Assembly: GCA_037577475.1 (NCBI GenBank)
Contig: CM075206.1
Coordinates: forward strand, 10,384,401 to 10,448,400
Source of the DNA: Chaunax sp. Z400
Lineage: Eukaryota > Chordata > Actinopteri > Lophiiformes > Chaunacidae
Length of the DNA stretch: 64,000 bases
Direction: 5' to 3'
The position numbers were made by a program, and so were the translations under genes. The notes under the pieces were generated by a model, which was given only the letters and a program-made list of their open reading frames with translations, ran no database searches and had not been told where the DNA came from. This document shows, piece by piece, positions 40,732-52,385 of the stretch. Each line of letters begins with the position of its first letter. The first letter of the stretch is position 1.

Positions 40732-43700
40732 GTGAGTGTCTTTACGTTTCAGCACCACCGGGTAGTGGACAGCTCCCAGTTAGGGGCTTTCTTGGTGCAT
40801 TCCTGCATTGCAAAAGAAATACTGTTTCCTGCTGGGATTTAGTCTCTGGTCACAAATGGGGGGAAATCTGGAAATTACATTTGTCTTTTAGGAACACTGA
40901 TGTTCATCCCACCAAAGTCTTCCTACAAAAAAGGAAAATCTGAAAGGACGTTGATGTTAGCTCTCCTGAGTTATGGCTGTCATTATTCGGATATGAGAGG
41001 GTTGTAGATCCTTTATTTTGTAAAAACACAGAAGAAGAAAAAGAAATAGTATTTAAGTGGCCATCATTCTTAGTCTTTGAAATTTTTTCTACTGTAAGTA
41101 CAAGAAATCTTGTAAAACACTACATTTATGTAATTTATATGATATGTATTTTATATTTATATTATATAAAAAACATATATTTATAATCTTGTCCATTGTG
41201 TTGTCACTGTCATGTTGTTTAAACCTCTGTTAAAATGTAAAGGCAGGAATGTGGTTGGAATGAAACCGGACATCTAACATTCTCCATCTTTTTTGGTCAT
41301 ACGATAAACACTAAGATAACTAAAAGCAGATATTATACATATACAACTATGATGTCGGATGTCTTCCATCAAGAGACGGGTGTGAGCACTGACATGTATA
41401 CCTTTTGCAGGTGCGTCTCGCCATAGCAGAGAAAGGTTTGCACTGTGAGGAGTACGACGTGAGCCTCCCGCTCAGCGAACACAACGAGCCCTGGTTCATG
41501 CATCTGAATCCCACCGGTGAGGTGCCAGTCCTGGTCCACGACGACAACGTCATCTGTGACCCAACACAGATCATGGACTACCTGGAGCAGAATTTCAATG
41601 ATGGTGAGATTCAATAAAGACTGTTTGGCCGCCACAAACGCTTACTGATTCTTTCGATATGCTTTGGGGTCTGCTCCATTCAGCTGAGTTCCGTATTTGT
41701 TTTCATGCATTGTTTTTCTCTTTAAGCATTTGTTTTGTTTTAATTTGTGGTGCATTTTGTAATATGCATTTTTCAAACATTAATTTAATCATTTTGTTAA
41801 TTTTTTTTTCCATTTTCTATTGGTTTGCACTGATCCATGGTAGCTTTGTTCTAAGGGTCTCATCCGGTCGCCTTAAAAGAAGAGGAAATCTGGTAAGCAT
41901 GCAAGTATCTAAGCTAAAGATAAAAGTGTATCGAATAATACACTATCATATAAATATCCATGATTAAATTACTCTATTAAATTTCCATTCTAGCCCTCAT
42001 GTATTCTCCCCAGGAAAGCTTAAAGTGTGTTAAACACTTTCTTTTCTTCTTTTTTTTAATCAGCGTTTTCTCTTGTCTGTGGTAGAAATCTCTTTGATCT
42101 CCTTTTGTTTATTTTGGAGGAACATATGTCCTATGTGGCACCTTACATCTCTGCTCCTTCCTTTTCATGACTTGTTTTCCTCCAGAGGGAACCGTCAGAC
42201 TGATCCCTGAAGAGGGCAGCACATACTATCACAGAGTGCAGCACTACAGAGAGCTGCTGGACTCACTACAGATGGATGCCTACACCCATGGCTGCATCCT
42301 CCACCCTGAGATCACAGTAGACTCCCACATACCTGCATATGCTGCCACATGCATACGAAGTAAGACACAATCAGTGATGCACTCCAGTGCTTTATATAGA
42401 CACACAAAGTGTTGGCAACCGTCTACAGAGATCTCCCTCCATACTAAGATAGTATGATGAAGACAGAACAGATTTTTCTTTTGTTTTTGTTTTATTCTAT
42501 TTAGTTAAAGACCTTCTATTCTTTTTCCTGCATGCTTTCTATCTACTATTAATGTGAAACTGGTTGTTCATGAGAGGAAAGAAGTAGCTGATAAAGTTGA
42601 TAGACAGCACAGAGACACACACATAATGTGATGTTTTCCATATGAAAATATGAATTTGAAAAAAAAACATAGTTGTTTGCAATAATAGTCACTGTATAAT
42701 TCACTGTCTCTAACTTGAGTCTGTGTTTTTGTGTGACAGCACAGATCGGAAACAGACAAACTGAGCTGAAGAAACTGGCAGAGCAGAACCCAGAGCTTAA
42801 AGATGCATATTTAGCAAAACAGAGACGCTTAAAAGTAAGTTAAGTTGACAGAATATGAAATAAATATAATTGTTGTTTTTTTTTGTCATATAAAAAAATG
42901 ATGTTGTAGCCTCCAAGAAACCTGTTTCCATATAAAACCAAAACAACTAATGCTGCACAAGTGCACAACCCCTTAGTTCACTTTTCTGAGTGCACATCAC
43001 TAAATGAGACTGAATCTAGTTATAATGGAAAATCAAACTCAGCTCCTGCTAAAGCTAACCATCCAAGCAAAGTAGCATTAACAGCAATCTCAGCTTTAGC
43101 CTTTCTGCTTTCTACATAAATGTCCGCTCATGCTTTTATGTATGAAAATGTCTCTGCAGTCCAAGTTGTTTGACCATGACAACATGAAGTACCTGAAGAA
43201 GCTTCTGGATGAACTGGAGAGTGTGATGGACCAGGTGGAGACAGAGCTACAGAGGAGGGTGGAAGAAACACCAGGTACACAACCACAAACGCATGTGACT
43301 CAGAAACCACTTTACCATCAACACACACACACACACAATAAAAGACACAATTATATTTTCTAGTGTAATGATATTAACACATGTGCCAGCAGCGACTCTT
43401 GTAACATGTTATCTGTTGTCCATGTTCCCATCTCTGTCCTCTTCCACTCGTAGAAGAAGGAAGTCAGTCCTGGCTGTGTGGAGAGTTCTTCAGCATGGCC
43501 GACGTCTCTCTGGCAGTCACCTTACACCGCCTCAAGTTCCTCGGCCTCTCCCGCCGCTACTGGGGCAACGGTAACCGCGTTAACCTGGAAACATACTATG
43601 AGCGCGTGGTGGAGCGCCCAGCCTTTAGGAGAGTGCTGGGCCATGTCAACAACATCCTGATCTCTGCTGTCCTTCCTGTGGCGTTTCGCGTGGCCAGGAA

Positions 43701-43806
43701 GAACGCACCGATTATTGTTGGCACCACTCTGCTGATTGGTGTCTTAGGAGGAGCCACATACCTCGCTTTTCTCTACATGAAGAAGAGGCTGACTCTCTTC
43801 AGCTGA
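40567..43806 (+). CDS. gdap1: ganglioside-induced differentiation-associated protein 1, whole spliced gene (6 coding exons, 364 aa)
   Basis: GDAP1 is a tail-anchored glutathione-S-transferase-like protein of the mitochondrial outer membrane that affects fission and redox state; human mutations cause Charcot-Marie-Tooth disease. Exons 40567-40731, 41411-41603, 42186-42359, 42740-42834, 43160-43274 and 43454-43806 total 1095 nt with every frame closing. The N-terminal thioredoxin-like GST domain covers about residues 40-118 and the C-terminal GST domain about 128-310, including the long alpha-loop with charged helices (about 178-247) typical of GDAP1. A membrane anchor spans about 333-356. Human GDAP1 is 358 aa. 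Here the N-terminus is longer and the tail after the anchor is short (KKRLTLFS). VSLPLSEHNEPWFM and TGEVPVLVH separate it from GDAP1L1. An in-frame ATG also lies 45 nt upstream. Confidence 0.96.
41411..41603 (+). CDS. gdap1: gdap1 exon 2
   Basis: Encodes residues 56-119 (VRLAIAEKGLHCEEYDVSL to DYLEQNFND) plus one base. It carries the rest of the GST N-terminal domain, including SEHNEPWFMHLNPTGEVPVL, the region of the cis-proline that shapes the usual glutathione site. The acceptor is CCTTTTGCAG and the donor ATG/GTGAGA. Confidence 0.96.
42186..42359 (+). CDS. gdap1: gdap1 exon 3
   Basis: Encodes residues 120-177 plus one base: EGTVRLIPEEGSTYYHR, then VQHYRELLDSLQMDAYTHG and the HPEITVDSHIPAYAAT segment of the first C-terminal-domain helices. 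The acceptor is TTTTCCTCCAG. The exon ends at CGAA/GTAAGA, phase 1. Sequence just past it is not GDAP1-like, so this donor is preferred. Confidence 0.95.
42740..42834 (+). CDS. gdap1: gdap1 exon 4
   Basis: A 95-nt exon encoding residues 178-209 (TQIGNRQTELKKLAEQNPEL to AKQRRLK). This is the first part of the charged alpha-loop that distinguishes GDAP1 from other GSTs. The acceptor is TGTGACAG and the donor AAA/GTAAGT. It carries no start codon near its beginning and was found by splicing frame and family match. Confidence 0.94.
43160..43274 (+). CDS. gdap1: gdap1 exon 5
   Basis: A 115-nt exon encoding residues 210-247 (SKLFDHDNMKYLKKLLDELE to RRVEETP) plus one base. It forms the second helix of the alpha-loop, with DQVETELQRR conserved. 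The acceptor is TGTCTCTGCAG and the donor CCAG/GTACAC. Confidence 0.95.
43454..43806 (+). CDS. gdap1: gdap1 exon 6 (terminal)
   Basis: Encodes residues 248-364 and TGA. It contains WLCGEFFSMADVSLAVTLHR (GST C-terminal core), the LETYYERV helix and GHVNNILISAVLPVAFRVA (the hydrophobic segment before the anchor). The transmembrane helix begins near NAPIIVGTTLLIG. A basic KKR follows the anchor, as in mitochondrial tail-anchored proteins. The acceptor is CCACTCGTAG. Confidence 0.96.
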
Positions 43807-44510
43807 GGGAGACCAGACGTGTTTGAGCTGCTTTTGGGACTGACCTGGAACTGGGATGTAGAAAATGCCGAAAAATATGAGAAATGCCGCATATATTGTC
43901 ATTTAAATTCTGTAAAGTCAAAGTACATAGAATAATCCAACCATACAGCAGGCATCTGAAATATTTCATAGAAACAAACCTTGATTGTCTCATTTTATGT
44001 TTTGCTGGTTGCACAAGATGCACTTTTAATCATCCTCTATAAGTGACTCTTGCATTAAACGCCAAAGGACTGTCTTAAAGGACCATACTGGTATTCTTAA
44101 TGCCATGTACTATTAATCACATGTCACTTTTTTGTTTTGTTTTGTTGTAGCTCTACAAGTAGATTTCTCCCCATTACTGAAAGTGATGGAAAGCTATGAC
44201 TGCCTGGTAGAAGACAACAAATTCAAAAAAACAAGGGATCATTTCTAAAGTTGTCAGGACCAGTTTGAGACATGCTTGATTTATATTACATGGCAATAAA
44301 ATGTGCAAAAACACCAGTATGGTCAGATGTTTTCTTATGTATATTAATCTCTCTGAGGAGTCTAATATTTTTTGCTTCAAATGTGCTTTATGGTATATTA
44401 TAATACTATTTCATTGTAGGCCATACTTGCATGTTACCAGAGGCCTGCAGCTTACTGTCTGTGACCAAATCTGCCATCATTTAATAAACTGATCTGCTGT
44501 TGTCATACTG
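43807..44510 (+). other. gdap1: gdap1 3' untranslated region with polyadenylation signals
   Basis: Downstream of the gdap1 stop there is no continuing open frame. Signals are ATTAAA at 44054-44059, AATAAA at 44295-44300 and AATAAA at 44483-44488, so transcripts of about 0.3-0.7 kb 3' UTR are likely. The AATAAA at 44295 is followed by a TG/T-rich stretch, a usual downstream element. Confidence 0.6.
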
Positions 44511-45196
44511 TATGTGAAAATTTACAAAGGCTCTGTAAGAACTCCCCATTATCACATCTGCACTCATATTTCACCGTGTGATTGATGGATAAATGTTTCA
44601 AATGTTCTCTATGTCACTATGTTTGATTGAATGCTTTTGTCAGTGCAGCATCTGTCTCAAATTGAACTCCCAAACAATCTCCATTGTTTCCTGTCAATCC
44701 TATATTATTGAGAATGGCATTAAAAACTGATGTCTCAGCATCATTTCATAGACTATTGTAATATATCATAACTTTCTTTTCATTACCGCTTTTCCCAGAG
44801 TCTGGATGTAAGTCAGCATCTGCAGTAATTTGTTTGTCCAGTCAGAACCTCCTGGCCAACACTGACACACGCTCAGGCTTGATTCAAACTCCTCTTCACG
44901 TGAGCTCAGCCTCGCATAAAACAGACACACGTAAGACCTTTCAACAAAGTCTGGCCTTTGTTTTCAGCATCCAGAGGTGCTGGGTAGTGTGGCTGTCAAA
45001 GAAATGCCTGACATGTGTTAACATGTGGCATGTGAGCCAAGCTGTCGGAGCTCATATTAGTGTGTTAGCCGTGGAAAATCGTAGCCCTGCAAAACCAAAA
45101 TGACATCATCTCTGTTTATATCACACAGGTGTCATTTCAAGGGATAAGAGTCAAAGTCATAAATAAAGTGAAATGCATGCATCTACTGTATTTTGG

Positions 45197-45775
45197 CTTG
45201 ACAAAGTTAGTAGTGGCATGCAAGTATATTTACCCAAGTTGGTCCGTAGATACATATTCAAGATGTTTGTACTGAGTATTTCTACTTTGGAACTTAATAC
45301 TCTTCTGCATCTCGCAGGTAAATATTGTACTTTTCACTTCACCACATTTGTCTAGCTTCAGATTACAGTTTGGAACCATTCTTGTCTAATTAAAACCATG
45401 TATTCCGAACTTTGTGATTTTAAATCTGAATGTTTCTGATAAAATGAATTCCTCTGTGGGCTGAGTTGGATGACATGAGAAATGCATTGTCCAAAAGCTG
45501 AAAACAGCTGTTTTTCCAGAGTTCATGAAAAGTCGATGAGCTACATGGTTCAACAGAGCAATGATGCTACAAACATATGATGATCTGATAGAATATAATT
45601 CTTTGCTGTAGACTGAATTTAGTTAAAATCAGCACAGCCCTATACATCTACAGCAGTAAAACAACATTTCTATGTAGCAGAGAAATTAATATATTGATCC
45701 AAAATACATACCAAATGTATAATACCAAATACTTCTACTTAAGTAAAATTGTGGCTTTAAGACTTGCAAGACTAA
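45197..45775 (+). mobile_element. probable fish DNA-transposon-like repeat
   Basis: Near the start it carries TACTGAGTATTTCTACTTT and GGTAAATATTGTACTTTTCA, then CTTCACCACATTTGTCTAG. Near the end come AATACTTCTACTTAAGTAAA. These are landmarks of a widespread teleost repeat whose two ends both carry an ACTTAAGTA-like phrase. The boundaries are approximate. Confidence 0.45.
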
Positions 45776-45890
45776 GTGCTTTTGTGCCATTCATCAAAAG
45801 TGCAATATTTTAGATCTTATATTCCAAAAATCATTAAATCATAAATCATGTATCATTAAAAAGCAAACAGTATGTTTTACCCACTAGGGG

Positions 45891-45905
45891 GCAGTGTTTC
45901 TTTAA
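45891..45905 (+). promoter_or_regulatory. consensus CTCF motif downstream of gdap1
   Basis: CCACTAGGGGGCAGT matches the CTCF core CCASYAGRKGGCRSY at every position. It lies about 1.4-1.6 kb past the gdap1 polyadenylation signals and has the same orientation as the weaker match at 40491. Confidence 0.6.
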
Positions 45906-48714
45906 ACAACACTCACCAATGTGAATATTATGGCTTATTCCATTTAAGCCATAAATCACAGGGAATGAGGCTAACTCTCTCTGTTTGAAAGTATCTAAAA
46001 AAATCACACTCTTTACAACATGCAGTGTGATATGCATTCCATTTAAACATATCTCTCCTTTGGATAAATTAATTTTAGCATGGACTGCTATCTATCAGAG
46101 TTGCAGTTGCAGCCAAGTGCAGCCAGCTGACCAAATAAACCTCTTGCTGGAGCTGGACATGATCACATATTGTTTAAATGATTGGTCCTGACATCTCACT
46201 ATTCTGTTTTTTAAAATCCCACAGGTGGTTCACAATAACTGGACTAAGTTCTCATCACTCCGATGGTAATACAATAATGGTAACACAATGGTGACTTTTT
46301 TCTTTGTTGCAGAGTCAGTGTCATATATCAGACAAAGCCGCCACCTCATTAACAGTCCTGAACACTTGGGCCAAAATGCATACACCAAAATATTTTAATT
46401 GTTCTTAACTGGGTAAAATGCTTTCAAGAGCTTTTGACAGCTTTGATAAATTAGCAAAAACACTGAAAGGACATATTTCTAATATTTCATTCTTTGGCCT
46501 TAACAAATATGTGAATTATAGACCTTATAAGTTCGACTACATCCATAACTACATGACATCTTGGACAAACATGCCAGTTTCCTGATGAACCATCAGTCAC
46601 TTTAATGTATGCAAAAATGATAAATGTTAGAATTGTGACATTCCCACATTGCGATGTGTTGATCTAAGATTATGATGGGGTTGCATTAGGTGAAGGATGA
46701 GCTGAGGTGAAGTGCAGCAGACTTTGGTAGCTTCCAGGTACAAACACCCTACATAAGGCTTGTCCAGCCAGGTCAAAGCAGCTCAGAGGCTCTGTGCTGA
46801 ATGCTACTGTGTGAATGATGAGAAACCATAAGGTTTCCTTGATGATGTGGCAACAGAGTTCAGTCGACTCCGTACAAAAGTTTCTGTTATAGTGTAACCC
46901 GTATGCCAACTGCTTGATTATTTGTACTCCCATATAGAGTGTCATTAAAACCCCTTGGTGTACATTAGAGATGATGACTGACCACTGACAGAGTTGTATG
47001 CAGTTTCTTCTATGACGATTAAATAAACAAACTCAGCTTAGACATCACAGGCTCCCTCTTTCTCCCATTCACCCTGAACACAGCCTTCTTTTACCTAGGG
47101 GGGGGGGAGTGTCTATAGGGATTGGGTGGGGAAGGGCAGGTGTCTGTTCTGGGAAAGGGGGAGTTGCTTGGAAGCCCCCCCAGCAGACATGCACACGCAC
47201 AGACAGACAAACAGAACGTGGAGAGGGACAAAAAGATGGAGGCTCCTGTTAGGAGCCTGCTTGATGCATCTGAGTAAGTGGGAGAGTTGAAAAACCAATG
47301 CCTCTTGCAATCAGAAGCTGCAATCTGCAGGCAGCGGATGATTTCTCGGGGGAAGATGTGATACTGTTGGGTTGACACAAAGGGGAACTGTGACAACCAG
47401 GAAACAGGGAAAAGATGCATTATCTTATATTCTCCAGCGCATCTGCAAAGCCAGCAGCAGTGGCACAGTAGATATAGAAATATCATGGCAAGATGAAGCC
47501 ACCTCCGTGAACGGAGCAGCAGTTGTTTTAATCTTTGTGCAATGTCAACAGCATGGTTTGTCACCATTGTCCAATCAGTCTTTTCTTGCATCAGTCCCCA
47601 GTAGTTAGTTTTCTTCTCGTGGTTACTTTGGACACACAACCCAGAATCTATGAGGGAACATGTCCAAAGCCTGTTGGCACCATCAAAGGTGTTCTCAGAA
47701 AACCACCAGGCCTTTCCAGAAAGCAGCCGTCGCCGCCTTTCAGAGCGTCTGCGATATACTGTTTGCTGAGTCGACAGAGGTGGGATCTCATGATGTTGAC
47801 ACTACCGTTACAATGACCCCCCACGACTTGCCCTTCACAGCTTTATGATGAAATCCTGTGCCACCATTCATCCCCACATGTGCTCCTCAAATATTTAAAC
47901 TAGGCCTACATAAACACCGCCGCAGAGGAGAGATGATACCCAACGCCTTTTGGAGCGAACCCACTGCATTATAAATCTCTGCTCAATTGGCCAGATGTGG
48001 CCAAGTCAAACAGAACCATCAGCTCTTTACTGTCTTAATGAATTGTCTGTGATGATAGCTTTGCCAATGTCGTGCAGATTAACCACAGTGATCTCAGAGG
48101 GGATCTGAGGTGATGGGAGGAATCATTTTTTTCCTCACTTTTTAAGCTCCTCTCTGTCTGCATGGAAAGTCTACAGATTCGACAGGTGTTAAACTTTACT
48201 GTCCAGTGTCAAGAGTAAATGCAGATTACGGTTAAAAGAGGGAATGAGAGTGAGGTGATTAGTGTGTGTAGCCTACAGTATGTACCCTCTGTGAAGGTGG
48301 CTCCACCTGCTGTCACAATTAACAAACCCTGTGAGGGGGCTGGGCGCGGATGAGGCCACACAGATATCCTAATGTAAATACTGAGCTCACCTCTTGTTTT
48401 GAAAACGCTTCCTCTCATGTGACCCCCTCTGGGCCCGAGCTTCAGACACGTTATATAACACTTTTCATTAGATAAATAAAGGAGAAGGCTGAACTGAAAA
48501 ATGGATAGATACTGTATCCATCTTTGGAAAACATTTTGTGATCATTTAAGATATAGAAATTAATCGGTTACTTATTTTCATATTACTCATTGTATAGGTA
48601 ATTATATCGCTGTATTGATTACTTAATGGCAAAATTAAATAGTTGGACTACTTGTTATGTAGTTTCATTAAAGTTTCTACTTGCATGAGTCACATCCTCT
48701 GTACTAATCACGAG

Positions 48715-48890
48715 TAAAACCAGGGGACGAGACCCCAGGTATGGGTGCGGATCCAAATACAGATCCGGATCCACCAGATTTAAATGGTTGGCTGTTACAA
48801 ATCCAGTAACATTAAATTATGGTTACAGGGGCTGTGAGTTTGATTTTGTATTGATTGAATTAAAGAGGCCTTGGTGGAGGTATGTGTAGT
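48715..48890 (+). repeat. dispersed teleost repeat, copy 3 (3' part)
   Basis: Retains the 3' landmarks CCGGATCCACCAGATTTAAATG and GGCCTTGGTGGAGGTATG, interrupted by about 60 bp of other sequence. Confidence 0.5.
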
Positions 48891-49484
48891 TTAGACTAGA
48901 TCCTGCCGATAGCATCATTACTTTCTACTGTGTCCCTGTTGATAAAAAAAAAAATTGAGCAATATAAATAGAATTTAAAATATATAATGATAATCAATAT
49001 AAAAAATGATACAAAATGTTTGGGATTGGAAGTGTCAATATGTATCTGTGTTGATCTGTATACCCTGCTCCAATGCAGAGAAAATGTGATTCTTAATTTT
49101 AGTTTTGAAGTGGTGTTAGCAGGTCAGCTAAGTAGAGACATCACATAAATAAAACAGCCATGGGGATAGGAAGCACTGAAAATGTGGGTGGGACAATCTG
49201 AGGGGAATCTGGGGGTCATTTCCCAGAAACGTTTTTAACAGTCATTTCCTGTGTTCTGGTACCTTTTAACAGCTGGTTTGAAAAACCTCCTGTGACATGC
49301 TACAATGCTGATCTGCCTAGCTTTAAACTTGAATGTAAAATATGCATTTTTAGTTAGCTATGTTAGCGCTGTCACTGGGATACCTAATTAGTGCTGCTCA
49401 GGCAGAACATCTCTGCTCCAGGAGGATACAGGTTTTTACATTCTCCCCACACTGGCTATGTGTCAATTGTTTACTTTGTCCATC

Positions 49485-49568
49485 CGAGCACAAAGTTTCG
49501 TGGAAATCTGCCCGTAGCTTTTGCATAATCTGAAATGGGTGAAAACGGAACCTCCTCGCCAGAGGTAA
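49485..49568 (-). repeat. dispersed teleost repeat, copy 4 (5' part, reversed)
   Basis: On the minus strand it reads CCTCTGGCGAGGAGGTT, then GCAAAAGCTAC and GATTTCCACGAAACTTTG, which is the 5' part of the family seen at 14716. Confidence 0.5.
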
Positions 49569-49845
49569 ATGTACAAAACATGTGGGCTAAAACAATGATA
49601 AATAAAAATGGATAGGGAGCCTAAAAGTTCTCTATTCAGATGGGGAAGGTTTAAAAATCCATTGCCCACTATTAGCCCTCTGTCCTGGGGCCACAGGCTG
49701 CGCTGCTCACTGCTGCAATGGAGTCTAACATCACAACCTCTCACTCTCTATCCTGACACCGGGTGAATCAGAGAGAAATACCAAGGACACTCGAGGACAG
49801 AACAAACATGCAGCCAGTAGGGATTACCCTCTACACTTCATGTGA

Positions 49846-50095
49846 GTGTTAGGCCTAAAGACCAAACCAGGCACTGTAGCAATTAGCACAGGGGTTGTTC
49901 AACAGTGTGGACACAACAGGGAGACTTGTTTGGTCCATAAACCCCATAGCGCCCAGTGTCCGGCTCCTGGCATGGAAACAACTCCTCCAAAGAGTTTGCA
50001 AAGTATTTTTCATAAAGTTTTTAATTTCTTGTAATTTCATTGTACACTGTATAATGACAATAAAGGCTTTCTATTCTATTCTATTCTGCTTTTGG
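49846..50095 (+). mobile_element. LINE-type 3' end with TTCTA pentamer tail
   Basis: Ends in TTTCATTGTACACTGTATA, ATGACAATAAAGGC and then TTTCTATTCTATTCTATTCT. The AATAAAG followed by a short tandem tail is the usual terminus of truncated fish non-LTR elements. How far the element reaches upstream is uncertain. Confidence 0.55.
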
Positions 50096-51093
50096 TGCCC
50101 TGCTTGTGCGGCTTTCTGTCAGCACGATGTCTGAGGCACCAAGCAACATAATAGAAACTCTGCACAAGGTGTAAACAGCTTGAACGATGATACTGTTGAC
50201 CAGCTAGGCTGATTGTGAGCATGACGCTGGTTTGGATCGGACATTCCTCCACCGTAGGACTGTTATTTTTCCAAAACATCCAGCACCGCTGCAGCCTGAG
50301 CACATTGCCCTATACGCAAAATGAATGGGCGGACTGGAGTTTTTGCTGCAAGGCCTGATTTAGCCTGAATGAGGCTTTACTCAAGTGCCAAAAGGTGCTG
50401 ACACGGCCATGCAGAATTCTGCTGCTTCCTCTGTGTCATCTTTTAACACTCCTTTCCTCTTACTGACAGCTAGTTGGCGTGTTGGTGCTCTGCTGCTGAT
50501 GTCCTCTCAGTGATTTCACTTGTCATCAGCTCCTGGTTGCATCCTTCGTCTCTGTCACTCTTGTTTTTCTCTCCTCCACCTCAGCATGCTGCTGTCTTTA
50601 TCTTCTTCATCCTCTTCTATCTCTGTTTCTTTGCCCCCCCTCCCCCTTCCATGCTTCTCTCTGTGTCTTTCTGTTCCTAGCCTGTTTTTTTTTTATCCCG
50701 GTTTTAATATAATCCCTCCTCTCAATCGACCTGGTTTTACGCTCTCGTATTTGAGGGGCCATATATGTCAGGGTATAAAAAAAAGGGTATAAAAGAATGA
50801 TCATAAAATCAGATATAGTAAAGACACAATAAATCAATTCACACACACATAAACCCCTTTAAAAAAAATCTATACAGAAAAATCAATATTTTTGCAGTGT
50901 GATATCTGCAGTAACACAACAGTTAAACCAGTCTCCTCAGTAATACCAGTCATCATTTCTTGGCCGTTTGAACTGAACCACACTCTCTCTGTCACTTCCT
51001 CTCACCTCACATTACGACAGCGCAAGTGTTTGCCACTGCAGAGCAGGAGAATCAGTCAGATCCTGCCCTGAGGTGACGGTAAAAGCAGATTAT

Positions 51094-51162
51094 GCAGATG
51101 TACAGAGTGTAAATGATACCGGCTCGGGCGTCATCTCCTTTAGTGAGAGTCTTTGTGATGAG
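51094..51162 (+). repeat. 69-bp segment, copy A of a direct duplication
   Basis: Aligns without gaps to 51614-51682 at about 80% identity by eye. Shared words include GCAGATGTACAG and CTTTGTGATGAG. It is in neither a known gene nor a recognised repeat. Confidence 0.6.
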
Positions 51163-51613
51163 AAGCTGCTGGACTCTCTTCATCACCAACAGGCTGCTCA
51201 TTGCCTCAGCTCATTGTCAGGGTTTAGAGGAAAACTAAAACATCGCATAAGTTGTGATATCACTTCAGTGAACATCTGGATAAAGCTTTAAGTGGCTGAC
51301 TATTGCCAAGAGTTGAAAGGTGGCTACCTTCTACCTGCTTGACAGGCGGTAAGCAGACATCCAGCTCTAAACCCACAGTTATGGATTTTAAACAAGAGTT
51401 CAGGACTGAAATTCTCAAAGAGGTCAGGAGACAGATGAAGGAAATGTTCTAGCAGAACTGTGTGCAGAGCTAGAGCTGTAAATATAAATGGCGACACTCA
51501 ATGATGCCCCATAAGTTTTCAGCCAGACAGGCCCTTTAGTTTTTCCTGCCACTGTGGGTCATGTGTGGCAACCCTTACAACCAAACCCTCCCATCTCTAC
51601 ATGAAACTCAGAT

Positions 51614-51682
51614 GCAGATGTACAGTGTGCACTTGATACTGGTTGCCAGGTCATCTTCTTCAGTGAGAGCCTTTGTGATGAG
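51614..51682 (+). repeat. 69-bp segment, copy B of a direct duplication
   Basis: Partner of 51094-51162, 520 bp downstream in the same direction. The sequence between and around the copies is not obviously duplicated. Confidence 0.6.
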
Positions 51683-52169
51683 GAGGAAGGGGTGGAGTGT
51701 CCTGACTCAAGCTCAGAGCAGAAAATGTACTGAACATTGCTTAGACAGGATAAATAGCAGCTGACTCTCAGATTGTGAGGGTCCAGGTTGTAGTTAAGGA
51801 TGATTTTATTGGTGACAAAAGGGCAATTCTGAGGATGAATGCGATCCAGGAAACTCTACTCTTTGGAATAGGTGGGGCCCTAAACCGGTTCCAATGTCTG
51901 CACTGCTTCACGAGAACACATGAAAGAAAACAGAGATGTCTCCCTTACAGAAGCGAGCGCAGCGTTTGTGGAAGCTGACCTTGTTGATGTTGGCAGAGAG
52001 TCGAATGAAGAAGTTGGGGTTGAACTTTGGCTTACCCTTCCTCAAAGGTGAGGCCTTGACAGAAGAGCAGCAAAGTAGAAGCATGTCTTCTCCTGACTCA
52101 AAGCAGAGTGCTATTCTCCTGTGACAATGTCGACATTTGAAAATAAATCCATTTTGAGGAGGGTAGTGC

Positions 52170-52171
<2 letters not shown>

Positions 52172-52217
<46 letters not shown>
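52172..52217 (+). repeat. (GT)n microsatellite
   Basis: An uninterrupted alternating GT run of 46 bp. Confidence 0.97.
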
Positions 52218-52218
<1 letters not shown>

Positions 52219-52374
52219 TGACATCTGATTTTTGCTGTTATTTTTTTTACCTGTGTGACCAGGTACCCTTGACAGTTTTTGGTCATTTTTCAGTCTGCAA
52301 CCTTTCAAAGCTGGAATACTCTCATCAGTGTGTCACAAATTCCACACCTCTGCTACAAACCAACATGCTATTTT

Positions 52375-52385
52375 CAAGATGGCGG
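52375..52385 (+). promoter_or_regulatory. perfect YY1-type motif AAGATGGCGGC
   Basis: Exact match to the YY1 consensus, overlapping an ATG that opens a 37-codon frame (MAAREETSLRAEHL). It could be a TATA-less promoter start or part of a retroelement 5' region. No downstream exons were recognised. Confidence 0.3.

Larger units (their letters stand above)
44511..49484. other. gene-poor flank downstream of gdap1
   Basis: Apart from the repeat at 45197, the CTCF motif and the repeat at 48715, nothing coding is supported. An ATG with a perfect GTAAGT donor 38 bp later (47238-47275, MEAPVRSLLDAS) is present on the plus strand, but no matching downstream exon was found. Confidence 0.5.

Noticed and set aside
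47091..47639. 182-codon minus-strand open frame
   Set aside because: Its composition is irregular, no family resemblance is visible, and it runs through a G-rich simple stretch. I see no supporting exon partners, so it is probably a chance frame.
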